This document shows, one piece after another, positions 1 through 8,889 of a DNA stretch of 64,000 nucleotides. Source of the stretch: Chromobacterium sphagni (GTDB lineage Bacteria; Pseudomonadota; Gammaproteobacteria; Burkholderiales; Chromobacteriaceae); assembly GCF_001855555.1 (NCBI RefSeq), contig NZ_MKCT01000001.1, positions 1,116,001-1,180,000 of the forward strand. Reading direction: 5' to 3'. The notes beneath the pieces are model-generated. The model was given only the letters and a program-made list of their open reading frames with translations. It did not search any database and was not told the origin of the DNA. Numbering within the stretch: the stretch's first letter is position 1; every line of letters starts with the position of its first letter. Both the position numbers and the translations under genes were made by a program.

Positions 1-382
1 CGGAATCAGGGGGAGAGGTGGTGGACAAACCGTGGATGAAAATCCATTGCAGGACAAGTACTTAGGGTGCAATCCACGGTTTCAGGGGGATTTTAGGTGT
101 GTGTGCCTGGCTGGGCGGCGAGAAAACTTCGGTTTACCATTGATCATTGAGACCATGGGGCGTCATCGATCTACATTGCCGCACAGCCATTCGATTGTCC
201 GACCCGGTAATCCCATAGCTGCCAATCGGCCAGAATGGTCGTGCATTCAGGCAGCCTTGAACTATTGTTTTAACGTTGCTTCTTTGTCGTTAGTGTTTTC
301 ACTAAGTTTACCTGGCTAAAATCAGGCAACTCTTCCACATAAAATACCACCAAAGAAAATTCAACAATTGGGCTCTTGAAAA
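1..382. other. Non-coding, AT-rich left edge of a foreign patch
   Basis: No convincing gene is seen here; short open frames lack a ribosome binding site and family resemblance. An 11-bp inverted repeat lies at 27-37 (AAACCGTGGAT) and 72-82, which could form a hairpin or be part of an element end cut by the window. The phrase CAGGGGGA occurs at both 7 and 83. The last 100 bases are AT-rich and should hold the promoter of the defence gene that follows. Confidence 0.5.
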
Positions 383-2176
383 ATGAAATATGAAACTCTG
401 ATTCGCATTCTTGACCAGATTCGAAATGAAGCACCCTCTCAGCAATCATCCCGATATCGCCCACCCCACACTGACATCGAAAAGATTAATCAGGCAAGAG
501 CCAGAGCATTCATTCACCTATACATGAAGGTAATGTTCGGGATATCAGATTTCTCGATACGTGAGCGAACAATAACTGATGCTAGCGGGGATGGTGGTAT
601 CGATGGGTATCATATTGACACCGACGCAAAGACGATCTACTTCATCCAATCTAAATTTAGAATAAATGAAAATAATTTCGAATCAAAAGAAATTGAGCTT
701 GAAGAATTGCTCATGATGGACATCTCTCGGATTATGGAAGGAGAGACCATTGACGATGCAGGGCAAGAGTATAATGGGAAAATTAAACAACTCCAGCGAG
801 AGATATCATCACTCCCCGATGTCGGTCGGTTTTCATACAGGATTGCAATCCTCGCCAATCTCAAGAACATTACACCATCTCGCTTAATGAAGCTCACAGG
901 CGGCTACGCAGCAGAGGTCTTCAATTTTGAGAAAACGTACGAGCAGCTCGTATTCCCAGTAATAACAGGAACCTATTATACTGCGTTAGATATTGTAATT
1001 CCGATTGATCTTTCAAATAAAAATGCCGGAAGCAAGATCAGCTATAACGTTTCTACCAAATATGGAGAATGCGAAATAACGGCTCTATTTGTCCCCACAA
1101 TTGAAGTAGCGAGACTGATGGATAAGTACAGAAACTCCATACTTAAGTACAACCCGAGAAGCTATTTGGAATTTGAGGGCCATACAGTAAACGAGTCAAT
1201 TCGCGATACCATTCTTCAATCCGACACCAACGAATTCTCTCTCTTCAATAATGGCATCACAATGCTTTCCGACGAGACGAACATCAACGAAAAGATTGGA
1301 CAAAAGAATAAAGCGCAACTTTGGATAAAAAATCCCCAAATCATAAACGGCGGGCAGACATCATTCACTCTAAGCAGAATATTGAGTGAAAATCCAGAAA
1401 AAGCGGAAGACATTTTCAGAAACAAAGAGGTTTTACTGAAAGTCATAACTGTATTCGATAACGAATCGCACACCTCGAAGCTTGAGCTAATCGACGAAAT
1501 ATCAAACGCAACAAACAAACAAACCCCCGTCATAAACGCAGATAGATTTGCAAATGAGCAATTTCATATAAAGGTTCAGCAACTCGTCTTTGAACGATAT
1601 GGCTTGCTTTATGAAAGAAAGCGTGGGGAATTTTCTACAGGCATAAACGATGGATATGTCGACCCTAAGAAAATTATCGAGAGAAATCTTTTTTGGCGAA
1701 TTTACTATGCAGCAAATGGAAAAATAGACAAAGGCTCAGAGCGCCGGCTATTCAAAAAGAACCAATTCTCCGATATCGATTTAAATATGCTTGAAAATTT
1801 TGACCGTGCCAACACAGGATTAGAGTTATTTTCTGTCGTGCGTGGGAAGACTGGTGCTCAACAACCAAGGGACCAGAATATTTATGCAAAAATATTTTTG
1901 TATGTTGAACTATTTTTCGATCTGAATTGCAAATCAAGCGCAGAGTACAATCTTGCATCATTAGAACAGCGATGGAGTGAGTTTGGTCAACGTCAGATTG
2001 AGAAATTTGGCCCCAGACGTAAAGCATATATTGATAATCGAACAGGTGAGGCTAAGATCCGTACACTCGATGGTAAGTTTGAATATATACCATCATTTAG
2101 AGTCGACTTATCAAAATTTATCGACGAAATAAAGCGTGCGACCCATGCTCCTTCGGTCATTATTGACACGCCGTAA
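383..2176 (+). CDS. AIPR-family abortive-infection protein with N-terminal PD-(D/E)XK-like nuclease region
   Basis: This 597-residue protein belongs to the AIPR family (named for abortive-infection phage resistance). The family signature is visible as FNNGIT at about residues 288-293 and QIINGGQT at 319-326. The N-terminal part carries GDGGIDG at 69-75 followed by a strand ending in QSK at 89-91, the arrangement of a restriction-type nuclease of the PD-(D/E)XK fold with Q-x-K. I infer that it senses infection and cuts nucleic acid, but no biochemical role can be read from sequence alone. The gene is far richer in A+T than the rest of the window and sits beside an insertion sequence, so it was probably acquired by transfer. 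It appears to be a single-gene unit; no methylase or partner is nearby within the window. Confidence 0.8.
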   Translation: MKYETLIRILDQIRNEAPSQQSSRYRPPHTDIEKINQARARAFIHLYMKVMFGISDFSIRERTITDASGDGGIDGYHIDTDAKTIYFIQSKFRINENNFESKEIELEELLMMDISRIMEGETIDDAGQEYNGKIKQLQREISSLPDVGRFSYRIAILANLKNITPSRLMKLTGGYAAEVFNFEKTYEQLVFPVITGTYYTALDIVIPIDLSNKNAGSKISYNVSTKYGECEITALFVPTIEVARLMDKYRNSILKYNPRSYLEFEGHTVNESIRDTILQSDTNEFSLFNNGITMLSDETNINEKIGQKNKAQLWIKNPQIINGGQTSFTLSRILSENPEKAEDIFRNKEVLLKVITVFDNESHTSKLELIDEISNATNKQTPVINADRFANEQFHIKVQQLVFERYGLLYERKRGEFSTGINDGYVDPKKIIERNLFWRIYYAANGKIDKGSERRLFKKNQFSDIDLNMLENFDRANTGLELFSVVRGKTGAQQPRDQNIYAKIFLYVELFFDLNCKSSAEYNLASLEQRWSEFGQRQIEKFGPRRKAYIDNRTGEAKIRTLDGKFEYIPSFRVDLSKFIDEIKRATHAPSVIIDTP

Positions 2177-2744
2177 TAGATAATTGTGCCCATATAAAAC
2201 GGCAATCGGGTCCGCACGGAAGGCTAGCTAACGGGCGTCAAGCTCTCGCATACCACAACCCACAGCAGATCCCGACATCATAATTAACAGGCAATCAGCC
2301 GACAGCCCGTTCTGAGATTTAGAAGCCACCATCTCTCGAACAGTTATCCGAATGACCGCGGAGGGTAGAAAATGGCCATGGCAGCCCGCAAAAATTGTCC
2401 AGGGGGTATTTGTGGGGGTACTTTGAATAAAAAATACAACAAAATCAATTTAAAAACAATTACCTTTGAAATCAATTCGATTCCTGTCGGGGATGCCGGA
2501 ATAAGTGCAAAAAGTAGAACAAAATAAATTCAACAAGTTAAACAAACAATTCGATCCCTTCAAAGGCTACCGATCTTCGTGCCGTCTTGAGTCTAATCAA
2601 GTTGAGCTTGGTCCAAAAATTATTCCTTGGCAGTTTTTTAAGTTGCGCTTCTTGGACTGCCGGCGGTACATCATCACCGTGACGATGGGGTCGCCGCCGA
2701 TTGATGTGACGACGCGGTGACTACGGAAAAATGTCGATTATTGG
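2177..2744. other. AT-rich gene-free stretch with 12-bp-phased GGGGGTA repeats
   Basis: No supported gene lies between the defence gene and the IS5 element; one small open frame at 2505-2720 has no family resemblance and no ribosome binding site. The motif GGGGGTA occurs at 2402-2408 and again at 2414-2420, twelve bases apart, followed by a very A+T-rich run. Such phased repeats resemble arm-type binding sites of tyrosine integrases, but no integrase gene is in the window. Confidence 0.45.
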
Positions 2745-2762
2745 GGAACCGCTGATCAAATC
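2745..2762 (+). repeat. IS5-family left terminal inverted repeat
   Basis: Reads GGAACCGCTGATCAAATC and matches the right end at 17 of 18 positions. The flanking TTGG at 2741-2744 is the left copy of the target duplication. Confidence 0.9.
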
Positions 2763-2808
2763 CCCCATCATGCGAGAATGCCGCAACCACCATCGCCAGG
2801 GCGCCACC

Positions 2809-3765
2809 ATGCATCAGCAAACCTCTTTTGCCGAACTGGAGTACTGCAACAAGAAGCGTCAGACCCGACGCGAACTCTTCCTGGCGGAAATGGAAACTGT
2901 CGTACCGTGGGCCGACTTGCTCGCCTGCATCGAACCGCACTACCCCAAGGCCGGGCGGCGTGGCCGCCAGCCCATGCCGCTGGCCAGCATGTTCCGCATC
3001 TACTGCCTGCCGCAGTGGTTCAACTTCTCCGACCGCCAGATGGAGGACGCGCTGTACGAAATCGACAGCGGGCGTCGTTTTGCCGGCTTTGCCTGCGTTA
3101 CCGACGCGCTGCCGGATGAAACCACCATCCTCAACTTTCGCCACCTGTTGGAGAAACATGATCTGCCGGCGACACTGCGGGCTCGCATCAACACCCACCT
3201 GCAGGCCAAAGGCATGACTGTCTCGCGCGGCAGCATGGTGGACGCCACCATCATCCACACCCCTAGCTCCACCAAGAATGCGGCTGGCCGTCGCGACCCG
3301 GAGATGCATCAGACCATGAAGAACCGGCAGTGGTACTTCGGTATGAAAGTGCATGTGGGCACGGATGTGAACTCCGGCGTGGTGCACAGTGTGACGGTAA
3401 CGGCGGCCAACCGGCCCGATATTGCCGAGTTACCCAAGCTGTTGCGTGAAGGGGATGAGGTGGTGTTCGGCGACGCTGGCTATGCCAGCCAGGACTACAA
3501 ACGTGGTGCCCGCGCGATGGGCCTGCGCTGGTGCGTGCAGGACAAAAGCTCACATGCCTGCAAACTGTCCTCCAGTCAGCGCAAGAAGAACCGCAAGCAA
3601 TCCAGCATTCGGGCGCGGGTGGAACATGTGTTCCGAGTGATCAAGCGACAGTTGGGCTACACCAAGGTGCGATACCGTGGTCTGGCGAAGAATGCGGCGC
3701 AGGTGAACATGCTGGTGGGGCTGGCCAATCTGTACATGCTGCGCGGGCGGCTCCAGGTCGCCTGA
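2809..3765 (+). CDS. IS5-family DDE transposase
   Basis: This 318-residue transposase moves the surrounding element by a DDE mechanism. The triad is visible as D145 (VDATI), D222 (GDAGY) and E272 (VEHVF), and the N-terminal region has the PHYPKAGRRGRQP style typical of IS5 proteins. An upstream in-frame ATG at 2731 lies outside the element and cannot be the native start. The ATG at 2809 gives the usual N-terminus (MHQQTSF) and close to the usual family length of about 320 residues; 2770 is a possible alternative. A stem-loop of nine paired bases follows the stop at 3775-3798. There is no frameshift or internal stop, so the protein should be active. Confidence 0.92.
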   Translation: MHQQTSFAELEYCNKKRQTRRELFLAEMETVVPWADLLACIEPHYPKAGRRGRQPMPLASMFRIYCLPQWFNFSDRQMEDALYEIDSGRRFAGFACVTDALPDETTILNFRHLLEKHDLPATLRARINTHLQAKGMTVSRGSMVDATIIHTPSSTKNAAGRRDPEMHQTMKNRQWYFGMKVHVGTDVNSGVVHSVTVTAANRPDIAELPKLLREGDEVVFGDAGYASQDYKRGARAMGLRWCVQDKSSHACKLSSSQRKKNRKQSSIRARVEHVFRVIKRQLGYTKVRYRGLAKNAAQVNMLVGLANLYMLRGRLQVA

Positions 3766-3774
3766 GGGGCAAGT

Positions 3775-3798
3775 CCGCCTGCCGAGAGGGGCAGGCGG
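3775..3798 (+). terminator. Stem-loop after the transposase gene
   Basis: CCGCCTGCC and GGCAGGCGG form a perfect nine-base stem around a six-base loop ten bases after the transposase stop codon. No T-run follows, so it may act as a structure that limits read-through or stabilises the RNA rather than as a full terminator. Confidence 0.4.
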
Positions 3799-3879
3799 GT
3801 TAGACAGGGAAATGCGAGCCGCTAATATGCGTAGTCGTCTCCCAAATCAGGGCTGGAGATGGCTTGAGATCAAATCGCT

Positions 3880-3897
3880 GATTAGATCAGCGGTTCC
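3880..3897 (-). repeat. IS5-family right terminal inverted repeat
   Basis: Reads GGAACCGCTGATCTAATC on the minus strand, one mismatch from the left end. The target duplication TTGG follows at 3898-3901. Confidence 0.9.
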
Positions 3898-4344
3898 TTG
3901 GCAGGTGCGCTGCATTTTAGGTACACGCTTAGGTACACTTTTGCAATAAACAATCTGATAATGTCTTTATTTTCAATGCTTTGTGTTTGTTAAAAACATT
4001 CTGCATCGAAATGAGTCCAGGCTGTTGCGGATGGCCATGAATGATAAAAGCCCCGTCGATCGGGGCTTTTTCTTTTCCGGCCGCGTTTGCGGCGCTTGAT
4101 GGCGCGGGCGGGGCCGCGAGCCGCGTTTCGGCATTTATGGCACGGCATGGAAAATGGCTCGGTTTAAAGCCAATTTTGCCGGATTCTGGAATAAGATACG
4201 GGCTGTCGGCGCAATAATCGTTTGTCCTGTCCGGTTTGGTTTTATCCAGTTTTTATTGGCGCGCAGCCCGCTGATATTGCGTCCGGCTGGTCGGTGTGCC
4301 AACAAACCATGCGCATTGCGATGGCTGCGTATTGAAAGGATTCC
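3898..4344. other. Junction of the foreign patch, with phased repeats and an orphan terminator
   Basis: No gene is supported here. TTAGGTACAC is repeated at 3917-3926 and 3929-3938, twelve bases apart, like integrase arm sites. A+T-rich sequence ends near 4040, where a strong terminator stands with no gene in front of it; beyond it base composition returns to that of the chromosome. Positions 4080-4344 are the leader of the next gene. Confidence 0.5.
4046..4070 (+). terminator. Bidirectional rho-independent terminator
   Basis: AAAAGCCCCG and CGGGGCTTTT form a perfect ten-base stem around TCGAT, followed by further T residues on the plus strand and an A-run in front that would serve the other strand. 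No gene ends immediately before it, so it probably served a gene displaced when the foreign patch inserted. Confidence 0.85.
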
Positions 4345-4839
4345 ATGTCGCACAGATGGTTCGGTGTGTTTTTCGGCGTTCTGTTGCTCAGTGGAATGGT
4401 TTGCGCAGAGCCTGACCCGGTGATACTGACGGTATCCGGCAGCATTGCGAAACTGACAAATAAGAAAAGTAGAATATACGAGTTCAGGGAAAGCGATCTG
4501 CGTGCCCTCAAGCAGCACTCGATCGTCACCAAGACCAGCTGGACGCCTGAGTCCACCTTTTCCGGCCCGTTGATCGACGATGTCTTGAAAACGGTCGGCG
4601 CGAGCGGTTCGCGGGTGAAGCTGTTCGCCTTGAATGATTACGCCTATACGCTGAACCGCGACGAGTTGGAAAAATACAATGTGATTCTGGCCCGGTCGAT
4701 CAACAACAAGCGGCTGGAAATCAAGGACCGCGGGCCTCTTTGGCTGATGTATCCGCTGCCGGACATGCCGGCGGCGGAAAGAGGACCATTGCTGGACGCG
4801 AAACTGATCTGGCAGGTCAACCGCATCGTGGTGTATTGA
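4345..4839 (+). CDS. Exported molybdopterin-binding-fold protein, probable partner of the downstream sensor kinase
   Basis: This 164-residue protein has an N-terminal signal peptide ending near VCAEP, so it acts in the periplasm. The body resembles the small sulfite-oxidase-like molybdopterin-binding fold often seen as a stand-alone domain beside sensor proteins: a short strand-rich start (ILTVSGSI), a Leu-rich middle and a closing WLMYPLP...W.V.RI segment. I do not see the conserved cysteine that binds molybdenum in true oxidoreductases, so a ligand-sensing rather than catalytic role is likelier. It ends 22 bases before a hybrid histidine kinase on the same strand, suggesting an operon in which it supplies a periplasmic signal. 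The family call is moderately sure; the function is inferred from context. Confidence 0.65.
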   Translation: MSHRWFGVFFGVLLLSGMVCAEPDPVILTVSGSIAKLTNKKSRIYEFRESDLRALKQHSIVTKTSWTPESTFSGPLIDDVLKTVGASGSRVKLFALNDYAYTLNRDELEKYNVILARSINNKRLEIKDRGPLWLMYPLPDMPAAERGPLLDAKLIWQVNRIVVY

Positions 4840-4861
4840 TGCTTATCCTGGCGCGAGAAAA

Positions 4862-6610
4862 ATGGCAGATGGCGAAAGCAGCGTGATCAAGAAGCCGGCC
4901 TGGTTGTCCGGAAGGCTGTCTCCGGTATTCTGGCTGGTGTTTTTATTGGTTTCCATCAGCGCCTATATCGCGATTGACCGTTATGCCGCGGTCAAAAAGT
5001 TCGAGGGGCGCAGCGAGGATCTGTACTGGTCGGTCGCGCAGCTGCAGATCGCTCTGGAGCGGTCGCGCGCGGAGCTGGTGCGGCTGAAGGCCGGCGAGGT
5101 CCGTCCGGAGCAGGCCGATGTCTGGCTGGAAATCGCCAAAAGCCGCTTCATGGACTATGTCACGCCCTCTCCCTTGCATGGCATGCTCAATTCCGTCGAA
5201 GGTTTCCAGGAAACCTCGGCGGTGCTGAAGACGTTCTTCCGCGATGAAAACCTTGGCCATTTGAGCCGGCAGACCGCCCAGACGCACATCGACCAGATTG
5301 ACGACATCCGCCCGCGCCTGGCCGAGTTCGCGGTCCAGTCCAGGGTGTCGGAGGTTTCGTTCCGCGATGCGCGCAACAAGGATCTGGAGCGCAAGCGGCT
5401 GGTGTTTTCCTTGTGGTTCGCCTTGTGGGGCGGCATCGGCATCATCATCTGGGTGCTGCTGTCCCGCTATCGCAGCGCCCGCCGCGACGTGGCCTCGCGC
5501 CAGGCCTTGCTGGAGAAGGAAAGGGCCGCGCATAAGGCGACCGTCTCGGCGGAACTGGACCGGACCACTTTCCTGGCCACCATCAGCCATGAAATCCGCT
5601 CGCCGCTGCAGACCATGCAGGCCTGCCTGGAGCTGATCGAGCTGGAGGTGGCGCCGGGCAACCGGATCCATGCCAATCTGATGCGCTTGAAGGCCAGCAT
5701 GACCCACTTGCTGACGCAAGTGCGCGACATCATGGATCTTTCCGCCATCAATAATATGAAATTCCGGCTGCACCCGGAGGATATCGACATCGCGATGATC
5801 CTGAACGAGGTGGTGGACGCCTATCGGGTGCAGCTGGACGGCAAGGGGCTGAAGCTGGAGCTTTCCATGGCCGGCCTGCCGGAGACGGCCAAAATGGACG
5901 GCAACCGGCTGCGCCAGATTGTCGGCAATCTGCTGGCCAACGCCATCCGCTATACCGACCATGGACACGTTTCGGTCAGCGCCCGGGTGAATGGCATCAG
6001 GGGATTCAATAGCCTGGAAATCAAGGTGGGCGATACCGGAATCGGGATTCCCGCCGATTACCAGTCGCGCATCTTCCAGCCGTTCTTCCAGGGGAAGCAG
6101 CGCAAGCCCGGCAGCAGCGGCTTGGGCCTGGCGATCGTAAAGGAGCTGGTTTGCCTGTTGGGCGGCGAGATCGAATTGAAAAGCGAGGAAGGCTGCGGCA
6201 CCGAGTTCATCGTCAGGCTGCCGGTGCATATCCAGCAGCAGGAGGGCGGCAATGAGCGCTCGGTGCTGCTGGTGGACGATGATGAAAACATCCGCGAGCC
6301 CTTCGCCGATTGTTTGAGCATAGACGGCTATGCCGTCGTGATGGCGGGTTCGGTGACGGAGGCCTGCCAGCGCCTGCAGCAGCAGTCTTTCGACGCGATT
6401 CTGCTGGATATGCAGCTGGGAGAGGGCAGCGGCTATAACGTGCTGGAGTTCGTCAAGAAAAGCCGCAACAACAAGCACGCCAGCATCATCGCGATGACCG
6501 CCTATCCGGAGGAGTACGCCGATCCCCGCTCCGCCTGCTTTGCCGAGAGGCTGGAAAAGCCATTCGACTTCAATCGGCTGCGCAGCGTCCTGAAGCAGCA
6601 TGTGTCGTAG
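4862..6610 (+). CDS. Hybrid sensor histidine kinase with C-terminal receiver domain
   Basis: This 582-residue inner-membrane kinase has a membrane segment near residues 21-40, a periplasmic helical region, and a second membrane segment near 182-200. A coiled linker leads into a HisKA domain with the phospho-accepting H243 in SHEIRSP. The ATPase domain shows NLLANAIRY, DTGIGIP and SSGLGLAI. The receiver domain carries the acidic pocket VDDDE near 471-475 and the acceptor D516 in LLDMQ, with T546 and K in the expected places. There is no histidine phosphotransfer domain or DNA-binding output, so the signal must pass to a separate protein. The upstream exported protein probably binds the ligand. 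The target pathway cannot be read from the window. Confidence 0.9.
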   Translation: MADGESSVIKKPAWLSGRLSPVFWLVFLLVSISAYIAIDRYAAVKKFEGRSEDLYWSVAQLQIALERSRAELVRLKAGEVRPEQADVWLEIAKSRFMDYVTPSPLHGMLNSVEGFQETSAVLKTFFRDENLGHLSRQTAQTHIDQIDDIRPRLAEFAVQSRVSEVSFRDARNKDLERKRLVFSLWFALWGGIGIIIWVLLSRYRSARRDVASRQALLEKERAAHKATVSAELDRTTFLATISHEIRSPLQTMQACLELIELEVAPGNRIHANLMRLKASMTHLLTQVRDIMDLSAINNMKFRLHPEDIDIAMILNEVVDAYRVQLDGKGLKLELSMAGLPETAKMDGNRLRQIVGNLLANAIRYTDHGHVSVSARVNGIRGFNSLEIKVGDTGIGIPADYQSRIFQPFFQGKQRKPGSSGLGLAIVKELVCLLGGEIELKSEEGCGTEFIVRLPVHIQQQEGGNERSVLLVDDDENIREPFADCLSIDGYAVVMAGSVTEACQRLQQQSFDAILLDMQLGEGSGYNVLEFVKKSRNNKHASIIAMTAYPEEYADPRSACFAERLEKPFDFNRLRSVLKQHVS

Positions 6611-6625
6611 CGCGGCGGGCGTGTT

Positions 6626-7904
6626 TCACCCGCTTGCCGACTGGGCGGCGTGTTTTTCCGTCCACAGATGCTGAATGGCGTAGGCGCGCCATGGCCGCCA
6701 GGCTTCGGCGCGGCCCGCCAGCCACTCAAGCTCTGCGGCGGCCAGCCCCAAATCCTCCAGCATCTGCCGACTGCCGACTGCCGGCAGCGGGAGGGGATGA
6801 GAGCGGGGCAATGGCTAGTCGCGTTTGCGTCTCGGCAAGGGCGTGGCCTGTCCGGAACAAGTCCGGGTCGGTTTGCGCTAGGCGCGCCCCTGGCGGCGCG
6901 GCCAAGCCTGCGGGGGGGCCCGGCATGGCGGGCGCAAGCTGTTCCGACGCGTTCCAGCAGCCGGGCAGCCGCAGGCCCGGGCGCGCGGCGATCAGCCTCG
7001 CCAATTGCGGATCATGCGACAGATGCTGTTCTATCGTGGCGGGATCGGCCGCCAGGTCGAACATTGCCCGCACCCGCGCCAAAATGGCCGGCAGCGCCGC
7101 CAGCCGCGGAAAGCGAATGGTGACGCGCAGCGCGTGGCCCGAGCCGGGGCGGACCGCCAGCGTGCCGCTGGCGCCACTCAGCTCAATCGTTCGCGCGTAG
7201 CAGTCTTCCTGCACGGTTTCCACGCCGGGGATGGCATGGGCGGCCAGGTGCAGCAGCATCGCTGGCCAGTGGTAGGGCGGCCGGTATCGCAGCAGCAGGG
7301 TGATTTCTCCAGCAGGCGCGGGAGCGGCGCCGGTGTCGCGGCGCAGCGCGCCGGGAGGACGCCGGTACAGCGCCTGGAACACCTCGTTGAAGCGGCGCAC
7401 GCTGCCGAAGCCGGCAGCGAAGGCGATGTCGGTCAGCGGCATCCGCGTTTCATGGATCAATTGCTTGGCCAGCAGCACCCGCCGCGTCTGCGCCACCGCC
7501 AGCGGCGAAGCGCCGACGTGTTCGGCAAACAGCCGGCGCAGCTGCCGGTCTCCCACTCCCAGCTTGTCGCAGAGGGCGGCCATGCCGGACTCGTCGAGAA
7601 TGCCCTGTTCGATCCAGGCCAGCGCGCGCGCTACGGTATGGCTGTGGCCGCTGTTGGACACGCCGCGCCAGGCGCCGGAATCGGGCGCGGCTTCCGGCCG
7701 GCAGCGCAGGCATGGCCGCAAGCCGGCTTCCTGCGCCGCCGCCGCGGTGAGGTAGAAGTCCACGTTTTCGCGTCTGGCGGTACGCGCCGGGCAGATGGGC
7801 CGGCAGTAGATGCCGGTGGTGCGCACGCCGATGAAGAAACGGCCGTCGAAGCGGGCATCGCGGCTGGCCAGCGCGCGGTAGCAGATGTCGGGATCGAGTT
7901 GCAT
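6626..7904 (-). pseudogene. alkA: Ada/AlkA-type DNA alkylation repair gene, glycosylase core lost
   Basis: The start at 7904 gives MQLDPDICY, the normal N-terminus of bacterial Ada-AlkA fusions. The zinc/methyl-acceptor domain is intact, with Cys at 34, 38, 65 and 68 (YCRPIC and PCLRC). An AraC-type helix-turn-helix region (about 90-190) and the AlkA N-terminal domain (about 200-310) follow. After the conserved RPGLRLPG near residue 316 the reading frame runs into unrelated sequence and stops at 6726. A recognisable AlkA C-terminus (AWRPWRAYAIQHLW) lies in another frame ending at 6626. Only about 140 bases separate the two recognisable parts, where the helix-hairpin-helix motif and catalytic Asp should occupy several hundred, so I infer an internal deletion plus frameshift. 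The methyl-acceptor and DNA-binding parts could still work. Confidence 0.75.
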
Positions 7905-8052
7905 GTTGGCATCATCCGGCGAAACGTTGCCGCCAGCCAGCGCTTTTCGGACACTGACAGCGCCGATGGCCGGGTCCGGAAACCGCCGGTGGCCGGCGGC
8001 GCGCGGCGGCAAGATGTTGGCCTTGTCCATTCCCACCGCAACGGAGCGCATC

Positions 8053-8889
8053 ATGGCCTCAGCCATCCAGCAGTTTCACCATTTCCGCCAACTGAACCGC
8101 CAGGGCCGCCTGCTGCTGGCCAACGCCTGGGATTGCGCCAGCGCCCGGCTGTTCGCCGCCGCCGGACTGCCCGCCATCGGCACCACCAGCGGCGGCATCG
8201 CTTATGCCCGCGGTTATCGCGATGCCCAGCATATCGGCCGCGAGGCGATGCTGCGCGAGATCGCCGCCATCGCGCAGTGCGTTAAGCTGCCGCTCAGCGC
8301 CGACATCGAGGCCGGCTATGGCCTGAATCCGGAGGAGGTTGCGCTCACCGTTCGGGGGGCGCTTGCCGCCGGCGCGGTGGGAGTGAATCTGGAGGACAAC
8401 GGCCACGGCTTGCTGACGCAGCCCTTGTTCGACATCGCGGCTCAAGCGGCGCGCCTCGCCGCCGCACGGCAGGCGGCGGATCAGGCGGGTTTGCCCTTGT
8501 GGATCAATGCTCGCGTCGATACCTGGTTGCTGGGCTTGGGCCGGGATGAGGAGGACCGCCTGGCTCAGACCGTGGCGCGCGGCAATGCCTATCTGGCTGC
8601 CGGCGCGGACATGGTGTTTGTGCCGGGGCTGACGGATGCGGCGCTGGCTGCGCGCCTGGCGGCGGCATTGAGCGGGCCGCTCAATCTGATGGCGCTGCCC
8701 GGTGTGGCTGGGGCCGAGGCCTGGTTTGCCGCCGGGGCGAGCCGGGTCAGCCTGGGCGTGGGGCCGATGCTGGCCAGCATGGGGCTGGTGCGCGATATGG
8801 CGTGCGAAGCCGTCCAGGGCGCCTGGCCGACCATGGCGACGCGCTGTTACGGATTCGCCGAGGCGGAGGCGCTGTTCGCCGCCGGCTGA
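8053..8889 (+). CDS. PEP mutase / isocitrate lyase superfamily enzyme
   Basis: This 278-residue protein has the family features of small phosphoenolpyruvate-mutase-like lyases. These are an N-terminal [12 protein letters not shown], a first metal-site strand TTSGG, the acidic SADIEAGYG near residue 85, NLEDNGHG for the second acidic cluster, and NARVDTWL. The KKCGH signature of true isocitrate lyase is absent, so it is not the glyoxylate-cycle enzyme. Members without a phosphonate cluster nearby are mostly of unknown substrate and may cleave 2-methylisocitrate-like or oxaloacetate-like acids. The ATG at 8053 is preceded by GGAG. It is divergent from the broken alkA gene, and its last 43 bases overlap the end of the convergent yehW-type gene. 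Confidence 0.8.
   Translation: MASAIQQFHHFRQLNRQGRLLLANAWDCASARLFAAAGLPAIGTTSGGIAYARGYRDAQHIGREAMLREIAAIAQCVKLPLSADIEAGYGLNPEEVALTVRGALAAGAVGVNLEDNGHGLLTQPLFDIAAQAARLAAARQAADQAGLPLWINARVDTWLLGLGRDEEDRLAQTVARGNAYLAAGADMVFVPGLTDAALAARLAAALSGPLNLMALPGVAGAEAWFAAGASRVSLGVGPMLASMGLVRDMACEAVQGAWPTMATRCYGFAEAEALFAAG

Larger units (their letters stand above)
2745..3897 (+). mobile_element. Complete IS5-family insertion sequence, 1153 bp
   Basis: The element is bounded by terminal inverted repeats starting GGAACCGCTGATC at both ends, 17 of 18 bases matching. It is flanked by a perfect 4-bp direct repeat TTGG at 2741-2744 and 3898-3901, the length expected for IS5-type target duplication. It encodes one full-length DDE transposase. 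Intact ends, an intact gene and an intact target repeat suggest a fairly recent insertion. It landed in the gene-free part of the AT-rich patch and disrupts no recognisable gene. Confidence 0.93.

Noticed and set aside
2460..2500. A tRNA 3' end (TTCGATTCC) as an integration site.
   Set aside because: The preceding bases do not form a T-stem and no CCA follows; nothing else of a tRNA can be folded here.
2505..2720. A small gene of 71 codons before the IS5 element.
   Set aside because: It has no ribosome binding site, no family likeness and a composition that changes along its length.
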